Position numbers and translations under genes: made by a program. DNA of 60,223 nucleotides from Burkholderiales bacterium (GTDB lineage: Bacteria > Pseudomonadota > Gammaproteobacteria > Burkholderiales > JAHFRG01): NCBI GenBank assembly GCA_035543335.1, contig DASZZH010000018.1, positions 1 through 60,223 on the forward strand, in the 5' to 3' direction. Positions 29,786 to 39,648 of this stretch are shown piece after piece. The notes beneath the pieces were generated by a model. It did no database searches. It was not told where the DNA came from and worked only from the letters and a program-made list of their open reading frames with translations. Numbering within the stretch: the stretch's first letter is position 1; every line of letters starts with the position of its first letter.

Positions 29786-29846
29786 ACTCAAAGTGGACAG
29801 AGTCCTGATTGCGCCGCAGGCGTGTGACTCTCCAAACCGAAAAGGA

Positions 29847-29877
29847 AAAGCCCCGCTGAGGCGGGGCTTTGATTTTT
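29847..29877 (+). terminator. Rho-independent terminator after the DUF1269-like gene
   Basis: AAAGCCCCGC (29847-29856) pairs perfectly with GCGGGGCTTT (29861-29870) around TGAG, followed by GATTTTT. It ends the transcript 60 bases after the stop codon. Confidence 0.93.
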
Positions 29878-29980
29878 ACACAGCGACAGCGTCTTTAATT
29901 TGGCTGATGTCCGTCCAAAGCTCCGGAACTCTTGGAATGTCGTCCCTGATTTTTTGCCTTCCATAGTCTGTCTTCAATAA
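29876..29980 (-). pseudogene. Possible 3' remnant of an unknown gene in an AT-rich gap
   Basis: The 392-base gap 29786-30177 holds no full gene. On the minus strand a frame open from 29980 to the TAA at 29876 encodes about 34 residues including YGRQKIRDDIPRVPELW, a protein-like composition, but with a stop immediately upstream and no good start. I read it as the tail of a lost gene. The rest of the gap, about 30010-30100, is markedly AT-rich compared with its surroundings, and I see nothing else in it. Confidence 0.3.
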
Positions 29981-30177
29981 TTAAGCAATACCGCGTTGAT
30001 AGAAATGAGCCCCGATTCCTTGCCATGACTTGAAATTGGATTATATTAATTATTTATATTAAGTCTAAATATTTTTATAAGGTATTGCATTAAAACATCC
30101 AGTGATAATCATCGATCTATGCTGCAGAGGTTACAGGAAGAAATTTAGGACATTACTGTGGGTACGGATAGGTTGGC

Positions 30178-31215
30178 CTATAGCATTTTCCAAGTCATTT
30201 TTTCACCTGCGCGCAGCGGGACTAGCGTTTGTCTGCCGAAGCGCAGTGTTTTAGGTATACGCCACTCTCGTTTTACCAGCGTAATCGTGCCGGTGTTTCG
30301 CGGCAGCCGGTAAAAATCCGCGCCGTGGAAACTGGCGAACCCTTCCAGTTTGTCGAGAGCGTTCGCCTGCTCAAACACTTCCGCATAAAGCTCGATCGCC
30401 GTATGCGCGGTGTAGATTCCCGCGCAACCACAGGCGGATTCCTTGGCGCTTTGGGCATGCGGGGCACTGTCGGTGCCGAGAAAAAATTTCGGGCTGCCGC
30501 CGATTGCGGCTTCAACCAGCGCAAGACGGTGGGTTTCACGCTTTAACACCGGCAGGCAATAGTGATGCGGGCGGATGCCGCCGGAAAAGATTCCGCCGCG
30601 GTTTAAAAGCAAATGGTGGGCGGTGATCGTGGCTCCGATATTCGCGGGAGTGCTTCTGACAAACTCGACCGCTTCGCGAGTCGTGATGTGCTCGAACACA
30701 ATGCGCAATTTTGGAAAGCGCAGGAGCAGCGGCGTCAGCACGCGCTCGATAAAAACCCTCTCGCGGTCAAACACGTCCACCTCGGAATCCACTACTTCGC
30801 CATGTACCAACAACGGCAGATCCTGCTTTTGCATCTCCTCCAGCGCGGCAGAACATTTATTGATATCGGTCACACCCGCATCGGAATGCGTAGTGGCTCC
30901 GGCAGGATAATATTTCGCGGCATGAACGATGCTGCTGTGTCCGGCCTTGATGATTTGCTGCGGAGAGGTTTTGTCGGTGAGATACAAGGTCATCAGCGGC
31001 TCAAACTTTACGCCCTTGGGCAACGCGGTGAGAATCCGCTTGCGATACGCCAGCGCAGCCTTAGTCGTGGTGACCGGCGGCTTGAGGTTGGGCATGACAA
31101 TAGCACGCCCGAAACGCCGCGCGGTATCGGCAAGCACCGCACGCATTTGTGCGCCATCGCGCAAATGCACGTGCCAGTCGTCGGGGCGGGTGATGGTTAT
31201 TTTTTGCAAGGCCAT
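30178..31215 (-). CDS. pyrC: Dihydroorotase PyrC (type II)
   Basis: PyrC cyclises carbamoyl-aspartate to dihydroorotate in pyrimidine synthesis. 345 residues from ATG 31215, which precedes [16 protein letters not shown] with the metal-binding HxH. Further ligands lie in [10 protein letters not shown] and FEHITT, and the catalytic aspartate in FLGTDSAPH. An upstream extension of the frame is rejected because it runs into rsmI. It is the last gene on the minus strand before the AT-rich gap. Confidence 0.95.
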   Translation of the reverse strand: MALQKITITRPDDWHVHLRDGAQMRAVLADTARRFGRAIVMPNLKPPVTTTKAALAYRKRILTALPKGVKFEPLMTLYLTDKTSPQQIIKAGHSSIVHAAKYYPAGATTHSDAGVTDINKCSAALEEMQKQDLPLLVHGEVVDSEVDVFDRERVFIERVLTPLLLRFPKLRIVFEHITTREAVEFVRSTPANIGATITAHHLLLNRGGIFSGGIRPHHYCLPVLKRETHRLALVEAAIGGSPKFFLGTDSAPHAQSAKESACGCAGIYTAHTAIELYAEVFEQANALDKLEGFASFHGADFYRLPRNTGTITLVKREWRIPKTLRFGRQTLVPLRAGEKMTWKML

Positions 31216-31225
31216 CTTCGCGCCA

Positions 31226-32101
31226 TTATACCTGCTTGGCTGCGCCCTTAATTCGCAGCGCATGTGCGTAGAGTGTTTTTTTGTTTGCGCCACTGATTTC
31301 GGCGGTGAGCTTCACTGCCTGCTTGAGCGGCAATTCGGCAAGCAATAGCTTCAAGATCCGCTCTGCGCCCGTGGTATTTGTACTGGCAGGAACAAGCTCG
31401 ACGCCGGAAACCAAAAGCACGAATTCGCCTTTGAGCCGGTTTGGGTCAGCGTTGAGCCACTCTGCCGCCTCGCCAAGCGTACAGCTGTGGATGGTCTCGA
31501 AGAGCTTGGTAAGCTCGCGCGCGATGACGACACGCCGCTCGCCGCCCAATGCCTGTTGCATGTCGCTTACACATTCAATGATGCGATGCGGCGCCTCATA
31601 AAACACCAGCGTATAGGGCAGCGTTTTGATATTCTGCAACACTCGCAAACGCGCAGAAGGTTTGCTCGGCAGGAACCCGTAGAACAGGAAATGCGGCGAT
31701 TCGAGCCCCGCTGCGGAAAGCGCGGTGACGGCGGCATTCGCACCCGGCACGGGCACCACGCGAAAACCCGCGAGTCGCACTCGCTCCACCACCAGCGCTC
31801 CGGGATCGCTGATTGCCGGCGTCCCGGCATCGCTCACCACCGCCACGGATTTACCCGATCGCAAAAGCGCAACGATCCTGGCCGCCGCGCTTTTCTCATT
31901 GTGCTGATGAAGCGCGATGAGCTTCACGGCAATCGCAAAACGTTTGAGCAGGCGCGAAGTGTTGCGCGTATCTTCGGCCGCCACCACGTCGACCCGCTTC
32001 AGCACGTCCAGCGCGCGCAGGCTGATGTCCTGCAAATTTCCAATCGGGGTGGCGACTACATATAATAGGGGCTCCCCTTTGTCATTTTGTCCTCGATGCA
32101 A
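31226..32101 (-). CDS. rsmI: 16S rRNA (cytidine-1402 2'-O) methyltransferase RsmI
   Basis: 291 residues of the tetrapyrrole-methylase fold with [32 protein letters not shown] and [13 protein letters not shown], the family signatures. RsmI adds the 2'-O-methyl to C1402, the same base that RsmH N4-methylates. The only in-frame start I can find is TTG 32101, which would overlap the 5' end of the divergent lpoA gene by six bases; so the two promoters must lie inside each other's coding sequence. Confidence 0.9.
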   Translation of the reverse strand: MHRGQNDKGEPLLYVVATPIGNLQDISLRALDVLKRVDVVAAEDTRNTSRLLKRFAIAVKLIALHQHNEKSAAARIVALLRSGKSVAVVSDAGTPAISDPGALVVERVRLAGFRVVPVPGANAAVTALSAAGLESPHFLFYGFLPSKPSARLRVLQNIKTLPYTLVFYEAPHRIIECVSDMQQALGGERRVVIARELTKLFETIHSCTLGEAAEWLNADPNRLKGEFVLLVSGVELVPASTNTTGAERILKLLLAELPLKQAVKLTAEISGANKKTLYAHALRIKGAAKQV

Positions 32102-33247
32102 CGTTTCCCGGCCTTTCTGCTGACGCTGTTGGCGCTACTATACGGTGCCACCGTCACCTTTGCCACCCGCGCGCAAAGCATTGCACCCCCGGTCGCAGCC
32201 AGGCCGCTGCCGGCACAAGCCGCGACCGCGGCAAAACCGGAAGCCAATCTCCAGACCAATCCGCCCAAGCCGCACATCGCGCTGATTCTGCCGCTCAAAT
32301 CCGAAGGGTTCGGCAATGCCGCGGAGCTTACGCGCCAGGGTTTTCTCGCCGCCGCCGGCCATCAGGGCAATACGACGCTGCCCATCAAAACCTACGCGAC
32401 CACCGAGCAAATCGATGAAATTCTCTCCGCCTACCAGCTGGCGCTGGCGGCGGGAGCGCAAGTCGTGGTAGGGCCGCTCACGCGCGACGGCGTGTCCGCG
32501 CTGGCCAGAAGCGGCATGGTGCGCGTGCCCACGCTTGCCCTCAATCTTCCCGATGACTTCACGGCGCTGCCCGCAAATCTGTTCACCCTCAGTCTGCATG
32601 TGGAAAATGAAGCGCAGCAGGCTGCGTCGCTCGCCGCTCAGGAAGGCCGGCGCAAGGCGCTTATCATCACCACTGATACGCCATTAAGCCAACGCATGCA
32701 GCAAGCTTTCGCCGATGCGTGGCAAAAACTTGGCGGCGTGATCCTGCGGCAATTGGTGTATATCAGCGACCCGGGAGGCCTGCAAACACTCAGGCAGGCC
32801 GTGACCATCAGCGGGGCGGATACGATTTTTCTGGCGCTGGACGCCAGACGCGCGCGGCTGGTGCGACCGTATCTTGACGCCAACGCCAATATCTACGCCA
32901 CGTCACAGATTTTCAGCGGCAACACCCAGGGGCCGCTCAATTTCGATTTGAACGGCATCCGCTTCGTGGACATGCCCTGGGTTTTGCAATCCGACCATCC
33001 GGCCGTCATGATTTACCCGCGCCCGAATAGTCCGGTGATTGTGGACCTCGAGCGCCTCTACGCACTGGGGATTGATGCTTACCGCATCACGCAGGATCTG
33101 CTCAATGCACGCCCGGGCCTGGGTTATACTCTCGACGGAGTAACGGGACAAATCACCTTGAACGCCGAGAATCAATTCGTGCGCGAACTCCTCCCCGCCA
33201 TGTTCTATCAAGGCCAGGCGGTCGTCCTCTATGAACCGAAGCGCTGA
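32096..33247 (+). CDS. LpoA-like penicillin-binding protein activator, short form
   Basis: 383 residues from ATG 32096. In E. coli LpoA is an outer-membrane lipoprotein that activates PBP1A through a periplasmic-binding-protein-like C-terminal domain preceded by TPR-like helices. Here only the binding-protein-like domain is present, with PHIALILPLKSEGFGNAAEL as the opening. The signal peptide (about residues 1-27) contains no lipobox cysteine, so the product should be a soluble periplasmic protein. The neighbours yraN, diaA-like and dolP match the E. coli locus, which supports orthology. Confidence 0.8.
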   Translation: MQRFPAFLLTLLALLYGATVTFATRAQSIAPPVAARPLPAQAATAAKPEANLQTNPPKPHIALILPLKSEGFGNAAELTRQGFLAAAGHQGNTTLPIKTYATTEQIDEILSAYQLALAAGAQVVVGPLTRDGVSALARSGMVRVPTLALNLPDDFTALPANLFTLSLHVENEAQQAASLAAQEGRRKALIITTDTPLSQRMQQAFADAWQKLGGVILRQLVYISDPGGLQTLRQAVTISGADTIFLALDARRARLVRPYLDANANIYATSQIFSGNTQGPLNFDLNGIRFVDMPWVLQSDHPAVMIYPRPNSPVIVDLERLYALGIDAYRITQDLLNARPGLGYTLDGVTGQITLNAENQFVRELLPAMFYQGQAVVLYEPKR

Positions 33248-33581
33248 GGGTGTCGCGGCGGAAAAACATGCCGCAACCTTTCTGCAAAAACAAGGTCTCA
33301 AGCTTCTTGAAACCAATTACCGCTGCCGCTTCGGCGAAATCGATCTGATAATGCGCGATGGTGACACGCTGGTGTTTGCCGAAGTCAGGCTGCGCAAGAG
33401 CCAGAATTTCGGTGGCGCCGCGGCGAGCATTACGGCGCAAAAGCAGGCGCGGCTGGTCAAGGCAGCGCGGCATTACTTGTCGTCGCTGAAAACGCCCCCG
33501 GCCTGCCGTTTCGATGCGGTCCTGTTGAGCGGGACCGGCGGGCGCGAGATCGAATGGATTAAAAACGCATTTGAAGAATAA
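33231..33581 (+). CDS. yraN: YraN (UPF0102), nuclease-fold protein of unknown function
   Basis: 116 residues with the family's GVAAEKHAATFLQKQGLKLL opening and the restriction-endonuclease-like core RFGEIDLIMRDGDTLVFAEV followed by RLR. The position of the usual second acidic/basic pair is kept as EVR, as in E. coli YraN. Related proteins bind Holliday junctions in some studies, but no role is settled. It overlaps the 3' end of lpoA by 17 bases and probably shares its mRNA. Confidence 0.9.
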   Translation: MNRSAEGVAAEKHAATFLQKQGLKLLETNYRCRFGEIDLIMRDGDTLVFAEVRLRKSQNFGGAAASITAQKQARLVKAARHYLSSLKTPPACRFDAVLLSGTGGREIEWIKNAFEE

Positions 33582-33644
33582 CCGTGATATGCCGCACAAT
33601 AGACGCTGTTTCGGACTTTGAAACTTGCCGATAACGGAAAATAA

Positions 33645-34806
<1,162 letters not shown>

Positions 34807-34810
<4 letters not shown>

Positions 34811-35040
34811 CCCGCCTGTCGTTTAAGCCAGCGCATCAGGCTGCCAATGAGCAGCAGTTTTTCATACAGCTCTTCTGCTGCGTCCCAGTAATCGCCGCGG
34901 TGATAGTTAACGCGGCCGAAGGAACGGGAAGACGGTGGGCGCGATCTTGCGCAACCTTTTGATCCTGTTTAACCAGACCTTCAACACGGTGCAGGAACTC
35001 AACCGTTGCCGCAAGGAATTCGCCAGAGAGGCATGATACA
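34807..35040. other. Intergenic stretch with possible gene remnants
   Basis: No full gene lies between dolP and the heptose adenylyltransferase gene. A minus-strand frame ending at 34807 encodes a protein-like tail including HRGDYWDAAEELYEKLL, and a plus-strand frame ending near 35036 includes LILFNQTFNTVQELNRC. Neither has a start or matches a family I know. They could be tails of two decayed genes. Confidence 0.3.
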
Positions 35041-35067
35041 CTTAGAGCTCCAAAAACGCCCTAAGCC

Positions 35068-35595
35068 ATGTATCCCGCTCCTGATTTTGAAAAGAAGATT
35101 TGCGAGCCTAAGTTGCTCGCTTCACGACTCAAGCTTCTGCCGCGGCCACTGGTGTTCACCAACGGCTGCTTCGATCTTCTGCATCGCGGCCATGTCACCT
35201 ACCTCGCCCAGGCGCGCGCTTTGGGCGCAGGCCTTGTGGTCGGCGTCAATTCCGACGCCTCGGTAAAACGCCTGAGCAAAGGAGCCGAACGCCCGGTCAA
35301 CACGCTGCATGAGCGCATGGCGGTGCTGGCGGCGCTGGAATCGGTAAACCTGGTCACCTGGTTCGATGAAGACACACCGCTCGAGCTGATACGCGCGTGC
35401 AAGCCGGATGTGCTGGTAAAAGGCGGGGACTGGAAAGCCGAAAATATCGTCGGGGCGAGGGAAGTTTCAGGCTGGGGCGGGAAAGTTCATTCAATTTCTT
35501 TTCTCTACCAAACTTCCACTACCGCTGTGCTTGAAAAAATCCGCGGCAGCCGGCCGTCCGCGGTTAAAGATAAATCACGGCGGGAAAAACGCTAA
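35068..35595 (+). CDS. rfaE2: D-glycero-beta-D-manno-heptose 1-phosphate adenylyltransferase
   Basis: 175 residues of the nucleotidyltransferase family, equivalent to the C-terminal half of E. coli HldE. The HxGH motif lies in FTNGCFDLLHRGHVTYLA, with the late signature VKGGDWKAENIVG. It makes ADP-heptose for the LPS core. The kinase half (rfaE1) is not in the window, so the two activities are on separate genes, as usual in betaproteobacteria. Its 3' end overlaps a convergent 45-codon membrane-protein gene. Confidence 0.92.
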   Translation: MYPAPDFEKKICEPKLLASRLKLLPRPLVFTNGCFDLLHRGHVTYLAQARALGAGLVVGVNSDASVKRLSKGAERPVNTLHERMAVLAALESVNLVTWFDEDTPLELIRACKPDVLVKGGDWKAENIVGAREVSGWGGKVHSISFLYQTSTTAVLEKIRGSRPSAVKDKSRREKR

Positions 35596-35701
35596 GCGCC
35601 AGAACATAGAGAAACCATTCCAGGTTATGCTTGGCGAGCCAGCCGGTGTAATGCAGGATAACCAGCGTAATTGCCAAAACATAGAACGCAGCAAGCAGCA
35701 T
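35564..35701 (-). CDS. 45-residue two-helix membrane protein
   Basis: ATG 35701 to TAA 35564. A strong Shine-Dalgarno, AAGGGGGG with 3-5 base spacing, stands directly before the ATG, and a TATACT box at 35736-35731 could serve as a -10. The product has two hydrophobic helices (about residues 1-18 and 28-45) joined by YTGWLAKHNLEW. I recognise no family. It overlaps the last 32 bases of the heptose adenylyltransferase gene on the opposite strand, and it is short enough to be missed by length filters. Confidence 0.65.
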   Translation of the reverse strand: MLLAAFYVLAITLVILHYTGWLAKHNLEWFLYVLALSVFPAVIYL

Positions 35702-35829
35702 AAGCCCCCCTTACGGTTTCCGCCAGGCGAAGTATAAATCCTTTTCCTTTCAAAAGATATGCCAAAAAATAATACCTTCGCGGGGCGTTTCCGGCGGTCA
35801 AACACTGTCGTGGTTGCTATAATTTTCTC

Positions 35830-37221
35830 TTGACTCCTGAGCTGGCAGACCGGATGCTCCCCGACGAATTCCTGCGCCGCCTGAAGGCGCTGCTTCCCGC
35901 GGAAAGCCTTTACACCGACCCGGTGGATTGCTACGCCTATTCCTACGACAACACGCGTAAGATTTTCCCGCCCGAGGCAGTGGCTTTTCCCAGCGAGACG
36001 GCGCAGGTCCGGGAAATCATTCAACTCTGCAATCAACATAAAATCCCGGTGACGGCGCGCGGGCGCGGCACCGGCACCGCCGGCGGCAGCCTGCCGGAAA
36101 AAGGGGGGGTCGCGCTGTCGCTGGAACGCATGCGCCGCATTCTTTCCCTCGACCCGGCAAATCGCGTCATTGTGGTTGAGCCCGGCGTGCTGAATCAGGA
36201 AGTGCAGGATGCAGTCAAAGCGCACGGTTTCTTCTGGCCGCCGGATCCTTCCAGCGCCGCCTATTGCAGCGTGGGCGGCAATCTCGCCACCGGCGCCGGC
36301 GGGCCGCACGCGGTGAAATACGGTACCACCCGCGATCACGTGCTCGGCCTCAAGGCGGTGACCGGCACCGGAGAAATCATCAAAACCGGCTGCTACACCA
36401 CCAAGGGCGTGGTGGGCTACGACCTCACCCGGCTCATCATCGGTTCCGAAGGCACGCTCGCCGTCATCACCGAAGCGACGCTCAAGCTCACGCCGCTGCC
36501 GCAGGCCACCGGCGGTCTCACCGCTCACTACCGCGATGCCGCAAGCTGCGCGCAGGCGATTACCGCCATCATGGCGCAGCCGCAGGTACCCAGCGCCCTG
36601 GAGTTTCTCGACGCGGGCTCGCTCGAGCTGATTCGCGCGCATCATCCACAACTGGTGCCGGATGACACTCGCGCCATGCTGATGATAGAAGTGGACGGCT
36701 CGGTGCAGGAAACCGCCGCGGCGCGGGAAGCCCTGCTGCCGGCTTGCCAAAACTCCGGCCTGCTTAAAGCGCAGGCCGTGAACGATACTTCGTCATTATG
36801 GGCGGCGCGCAAGGCGCTGGCGCCGCTTTTGCGCAACATCGCGCCGAAGAAAATCAACGAGGATATTGTAGTGCCGGTTTCCCGATTGCCGGAATTGCTG
36901 CAGGGTCTATCACTGCTAAGCACAAAATATCAAGTCGCCAACGTCAATTTCGGCCACGCCGGCAACGGCAACATCCATGTGAACCTTTTGGTCGAACCGG
37001 GAGACCGCGAGCAAATGCGGCGTGCCGAAACCTGCCTGAACGAAGTCTTTGACCTGGTGCTGAGCCTCAACGGCACGCTTTCCGGCGAGCATGGCGTGGG
37101 CAGCGAAAAGCGTGCGTTCGTGGCGAAGGAAATCGATGCGGCGACGCTCGCGCTGATGAAAAGCATCAAGCGCGTGTTCGATCCCAACAATATTCTCAAC
37201 CCGGGAAAACTCTTCCCTTAG
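35830..37221 (+). CDS. glcD: FAD-linked oxidase, glycolate oxidase subunit GlcD-like
   Basis: Up to 463 residues from TTG 35830; the ATG at 35854 is an alternative that keeps everything known. The FAD-binding type 4 domain shows PVTARGRGTGTAGGSLP and GGNLATGAGGPHAVKYG, and the C-terminal domain ends SGEHGVGSEKRAF...NPGKLFP. GlcD oxidises glycolate (or D-lactate in relatives) to glyoxylate with GlcE and the iron-sulfur subunit GlcF. glcF is at 51352-52632, 14 kb away, and glcE is not in the window. A TATAAT lies at 35818-35823, so the mRNA may have a very short leader. Confidence 0.88.
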   Translation: MTPELADRMLPDEFLRRLKALLPAESLYTDPVDCYAYSYDNTRKIFPPEAVAFPSETAQVREIIQLCNQHKIPVTARGRGTGTAGGSLPEKGGVALSLERMRRILSLDPANRVIVVEPGVLNQEVQDAVKAHGFFWPPDPSSAAYCSVGGNLATGAGGPHAVKYGTTRDHVLGLKAVTGTGEIIKTGCYTTKGVVGYDLTRLIIGSEGTLAVITEATLKLTPLPQATGGLTAHYRDAASCAQAITAIMAQPQVPSALEFLDAGSLELIRAHHPQLVPDDTRAMLMIEVDGSVQETAAAREALLPACQNSGLLKAQAVNDTSSLWAARKALAPLLRNIAPKKINEDIVVPVSRLPELLQGLSLLSTKYQVANVNFGHAGNGNIHVNLLVEPGDREQMRRAETCLNEVFDLVLSLNGTLSGEHGVGSEKRAFVAKEIDAATLALMKSIKRVFDPNNILNPGKLFP

Positions 37222-37223
37222 AA

Positions 37224-37916
37224 CTAGCGTGCCGCTGCAGCCGCTTCGAGCCTGGGGCATTCGACAGTCCTGACTTCGCTTCCCGGAAAATCGCGCTGCA
37301 ACTCGCCGAGCTTGATTGCGACCTGCTCGCCCGCATCGCTAATCTGAAACAGGATGCGCTTCGTGGCATGGGTGCGTTCGCTGATAATGGCCGTGAGCAC
37401 CCCCTTGGTCTGCAAATTGGCGAGGTAGTTTTTGGCTAATTCCTCATTTTTGAATATATTGAGTGAAATGGCGTTCTTCGATGGGCCGTCCTGCACCAGG
37501 AAATATTCGGTCACGCCGCGTGCTTTCAGCTCGGCGATTTTTTTCTCCGCGTCCTTTCTGGTCTTTAACGGCGGGATATACACCCAGTAGGTGGCGCCTT
37601 CTTCCACGCTGCGGCTTCCCAGTTTTTCTCCCAGCTGCAGTTGCTCCAGCGCCTGCTGTGCGCGCGCCTGTTCCTCGCCGGCAAAGCTTCCCCATTCCAA
37701 GCAAACGGCGGGCTTGGCTGCCATCGTGGTAATCGCCGTTTCCAGCTTCGCGACGGGCTTCAAAGCCGGCGCGGCCGGCACTTCCCGGAGCAGCTTGATC
37801 TTGTCGGCATTGAACGACTGGTGCGCCGACTGCGCGTCGCCATTGCCTGCGCCCAACCGGACGTAGGTAAAAATGAGGATATTGGCGACCAGCAACAGGT
37901 AAAACAGCCATTTCAT
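37224..37916 (-). CDS. SPOR-domain membrane protein
   Basis: 230 residues with one N-terminal transmembrane helix (about 3-20), a variable linker and a C-terminal SPOR domain (about 75-150, WGSFAGEEQARAQQAL...YWVYIPPLKTRKDAEKKI). SPOR domains bind denuded glycan strands at septa. The remainder after the SPOR domain is not recognised. It overlaps coaX by four bases, and coaX overlaps birA, so the three form one unit; its stop nearly meets the convergent glcD stop. Confidence 0.82.
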   Translation of the reverse strand: MKWLFYLLLVANILIFTYVRLGAGNGDAQSAHQSFNADKIKLLREVPAAPALKPVAKLETAITTMAAKPAVCLEWGSFAGEEQARAQQALEQLQLGEKLGSRSVEEGATYWVYIPPLKTRKDAEKKIAELKARGVTEYFLVQDGPSKNAISLNIFKNEELAKNYLANLQTKGVLTAIISERTHATKRILFQISDAGEQVAIKLGELQRDFPGSEVRTVECPRLEAAAAAR

Positions 37917-38632
37917 TTTTTATCGAGCTCCCCGGCGATGAGGACCAAACCTTCCAGTACTAGATTATCCACCACCTTGGGCGGCGGGTTAAGATGCGGG
38001 GCGAGCTCAAGTGCTGCGCCGCCGCTTAACAAGCACGAAGCTGCATCGCCCAATGCCGCGCCCATGCGCTCCACTGCGCCTAAAAGCGCCTGCAGGATGC
38101 CGCTCTCAATCGCGTCCGCGGTATTGGCCGGGAACCTGCGGAACCGCCCGCGCGGAAAGTTGAGCGCGGTGTTCTGCGCCAAAGCTTCCCGCATCAGCGA
38201 AGTCCCGGGAAGAATCAACCCGCCCAAAAATACGCCGTCATGAGACAAGGCGTCGACAGTCACCGCCGTGCCGGCATTGACGATAATGCAGGCTTGCCGG
38301 CACAGGTGCCACGCAGCAATGGCGGCCGCCCAGCGGTCAGCGCCCAATTGCGCAGGTGCCTCGTAACCATTGCGCACGCCGCACTGAACGGCACGCGATT
38401 CAATCCAGTGTGTTTTGGCGTTGAAACCCGACAGGACCGGTTCCAGCAGCGAACGGATTTTTTCTCCGGCGACATTGGCAATCACGACGGTTTGGGGCGG
38501 AGGCAGCGCTTGCCAGGCCTTGCGCAGGCTCAGGATTTCCGTATGCGCGGCAGCGCCCGATTTAAGCCAGGCGCGGCCATCGTGCCAACCCCATTTGATG
38601 CGGCTGTTACCAGCGTCGATTGCGAGTATCAT
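37913..38632 (-). CDS. coaX: Type III pantothenate kinase CoaX
   Basis: 239 residues of the ASKHA fold with the opening ILAIDAGNSRIKWGWHDG and GADRWAAAIAAWH and NAGTAVTVDAL further on. CoaX phosphorylates pantothenate, the first step of coenzyme A synthesis, and is not feedback-inhibited by CoA. It overlaps birA by four bases and the SPOR gene by four, the usual birA-coaX pairing in betaproteobacteria. Confidence 0.95.
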   Translation of the reverse strand: MILAIDAGNSRIKWGWHDGRAWLKSGAAAHTEILSLRKAWQALPPPQTVVIANVAGEKIRSLLEPVLSGFNAKTHWIESRAVQCGVRNGYEAPAQLGADRWAAAIAAWHLCRQACIIVNAGTAVTVDALSHDGVFLGGLILPGTSLMREALAQNTALNFPRGRFRRFPANTADAIESGILQALLGAVERMGAALGDAASCLLSGGAALELAPHLNPPPKVVDNLVLEGLVLIAGELDKK

Positions 38633-39612
38633 GCGGCTCGTTTTCCCCGCAGGCTGATTTCGCCGCTGTTATAGCGGCGCTCGCCGCCGCCAGCCAAAAG
38701 CAGCAGCGAGCCATTGTCGTCAACGCCTATCACCTTGCCTTCCTCGACGCCGCCATCAGGCAACATGACCAGCACGTTCTTGCGATGATAGGCGTGCAGG
38801 CTTGACCACTCTTCGCGCACCCCGGCAAATCCCCGCGCCTCGAAAAAATCCAGCACTTGCGCCAGATGCGCAAGCACGCTTCCCAATACCCGATTGCTGT
38901 CGGGCGCAATCCGGGTTGTGGAATAAACATCCGTCACCGCCTGGTCAATGCTGCTCCTCGCCGTTTCGGAAAGCCTCAAGTTTATGCCGATGCCGATAAC
39001 CGCAAGGCTCGGCCCCAGCACATCACCCTGCACTTCGATGAGAATGCCGGCAAGCTTCCGGTAATGATGTAGAACATCATTCGGCCATTTCAACGCGATT
39101 TCTTCCACGCCCATGGACTTCAGCGCCCGCGCCAGCGCCACCCCCACGGCGAGGCTCAAACCCGAAAGAAAACCCGCGCCTTGTTCAAAACGCCACAGCA
39201 CGGAAAAAGTCAGCCCGCCGCCCAGGTTCATGTGCCAGCTGCGCCCGCGCCTGCCGCGGCCGTGAGTCTGCCATTCCGCCGCCACCACGCTGCCCTTCGG
39301 CGCGCCCCGCGCGGCTTTTTGCAGCAGCAGCGTGTTGGTGGAATCGGTGTGGTCGATGATTTCCAGGCTGAATCTGTTTGCCTGCGCGCCCAGCGCAGCC
39401 GCTATTTTTTCTTGATCCAGCCATTGCGGGGGCTGTGCCAGGCGATAGCCGCGCCCACGGATTTTGTATAGCGCCACGCCCAACTGATCCGCTTCCTTTA
39501 ATGCGTTCCAGACGCTCGCGCGCGACATGCCAAGCCCGCGCGCCAAATCCTCGCCGGAATGGAACTCGCCGTCGGCAAGCAAGCGTAACACGGCAAAGGT
39601 CAAGGGTTTCAT
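38629..39612 (-). CDS. birA: Biotin--[acetyl-CoA-carboxylase] ligase / biotin repressor BirA
   Basis: 327 residues: an N-terminal winged helix (about 1-60, GEDLARGLGMSRASVWNAL), the central ligase with TNTLLLQKAARGAPKGSVVAAE and TNGRGRRGR-type loop read here as THGRGRRGRSWHM, and a small C-terminal domain. It attaches biotin to AccB. The HTH domain suggests it also represses biotin genes, which are not in the window. First gene of the birA-coaX-SPOR unit. Confidence 0.95.
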   Translation of the reverse strand: MKPLTFAVLRLLADGEFHSGEDLARGLGMSRASVWNALKEADQLGVALYKIRGRGYRLAQPPQWLDQEKIAAALGAQANRFSLEIIDHTDSTNTLLLQKAARGAPKGSVVAAEWQTHGRGRRGRSWHMNLGGGLTFSVLWRFEQGAGFLSGLSLAVGVALARALKSMGVEEIALKWPNDVLHHYRKLAGILIEVQGDVLGPSLAVIGIGINLRLSETARSSIDQAVTDVYSTTRIAPDSNRVLGSVLAHLAQVLDFFEARGFAGVREEWSSLHAYHRKNVLVMLPDGGVEEGKVIGVDDNGSLLLLAGGGERRYNSGEISLRGKRAA

Positions 39613-39648
39613 GAATGCCCTGGCGGGACAGCGGGCAAAGAATGCGCT

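Noticed and set aside
29786..30177. tRNA or riboswitch in the AT-rich gap
   Set aside because: No cloverleaf, T-loop sequence or known aptamer motif is visible on either strand; no tRNA was seen elsewhere in the window.
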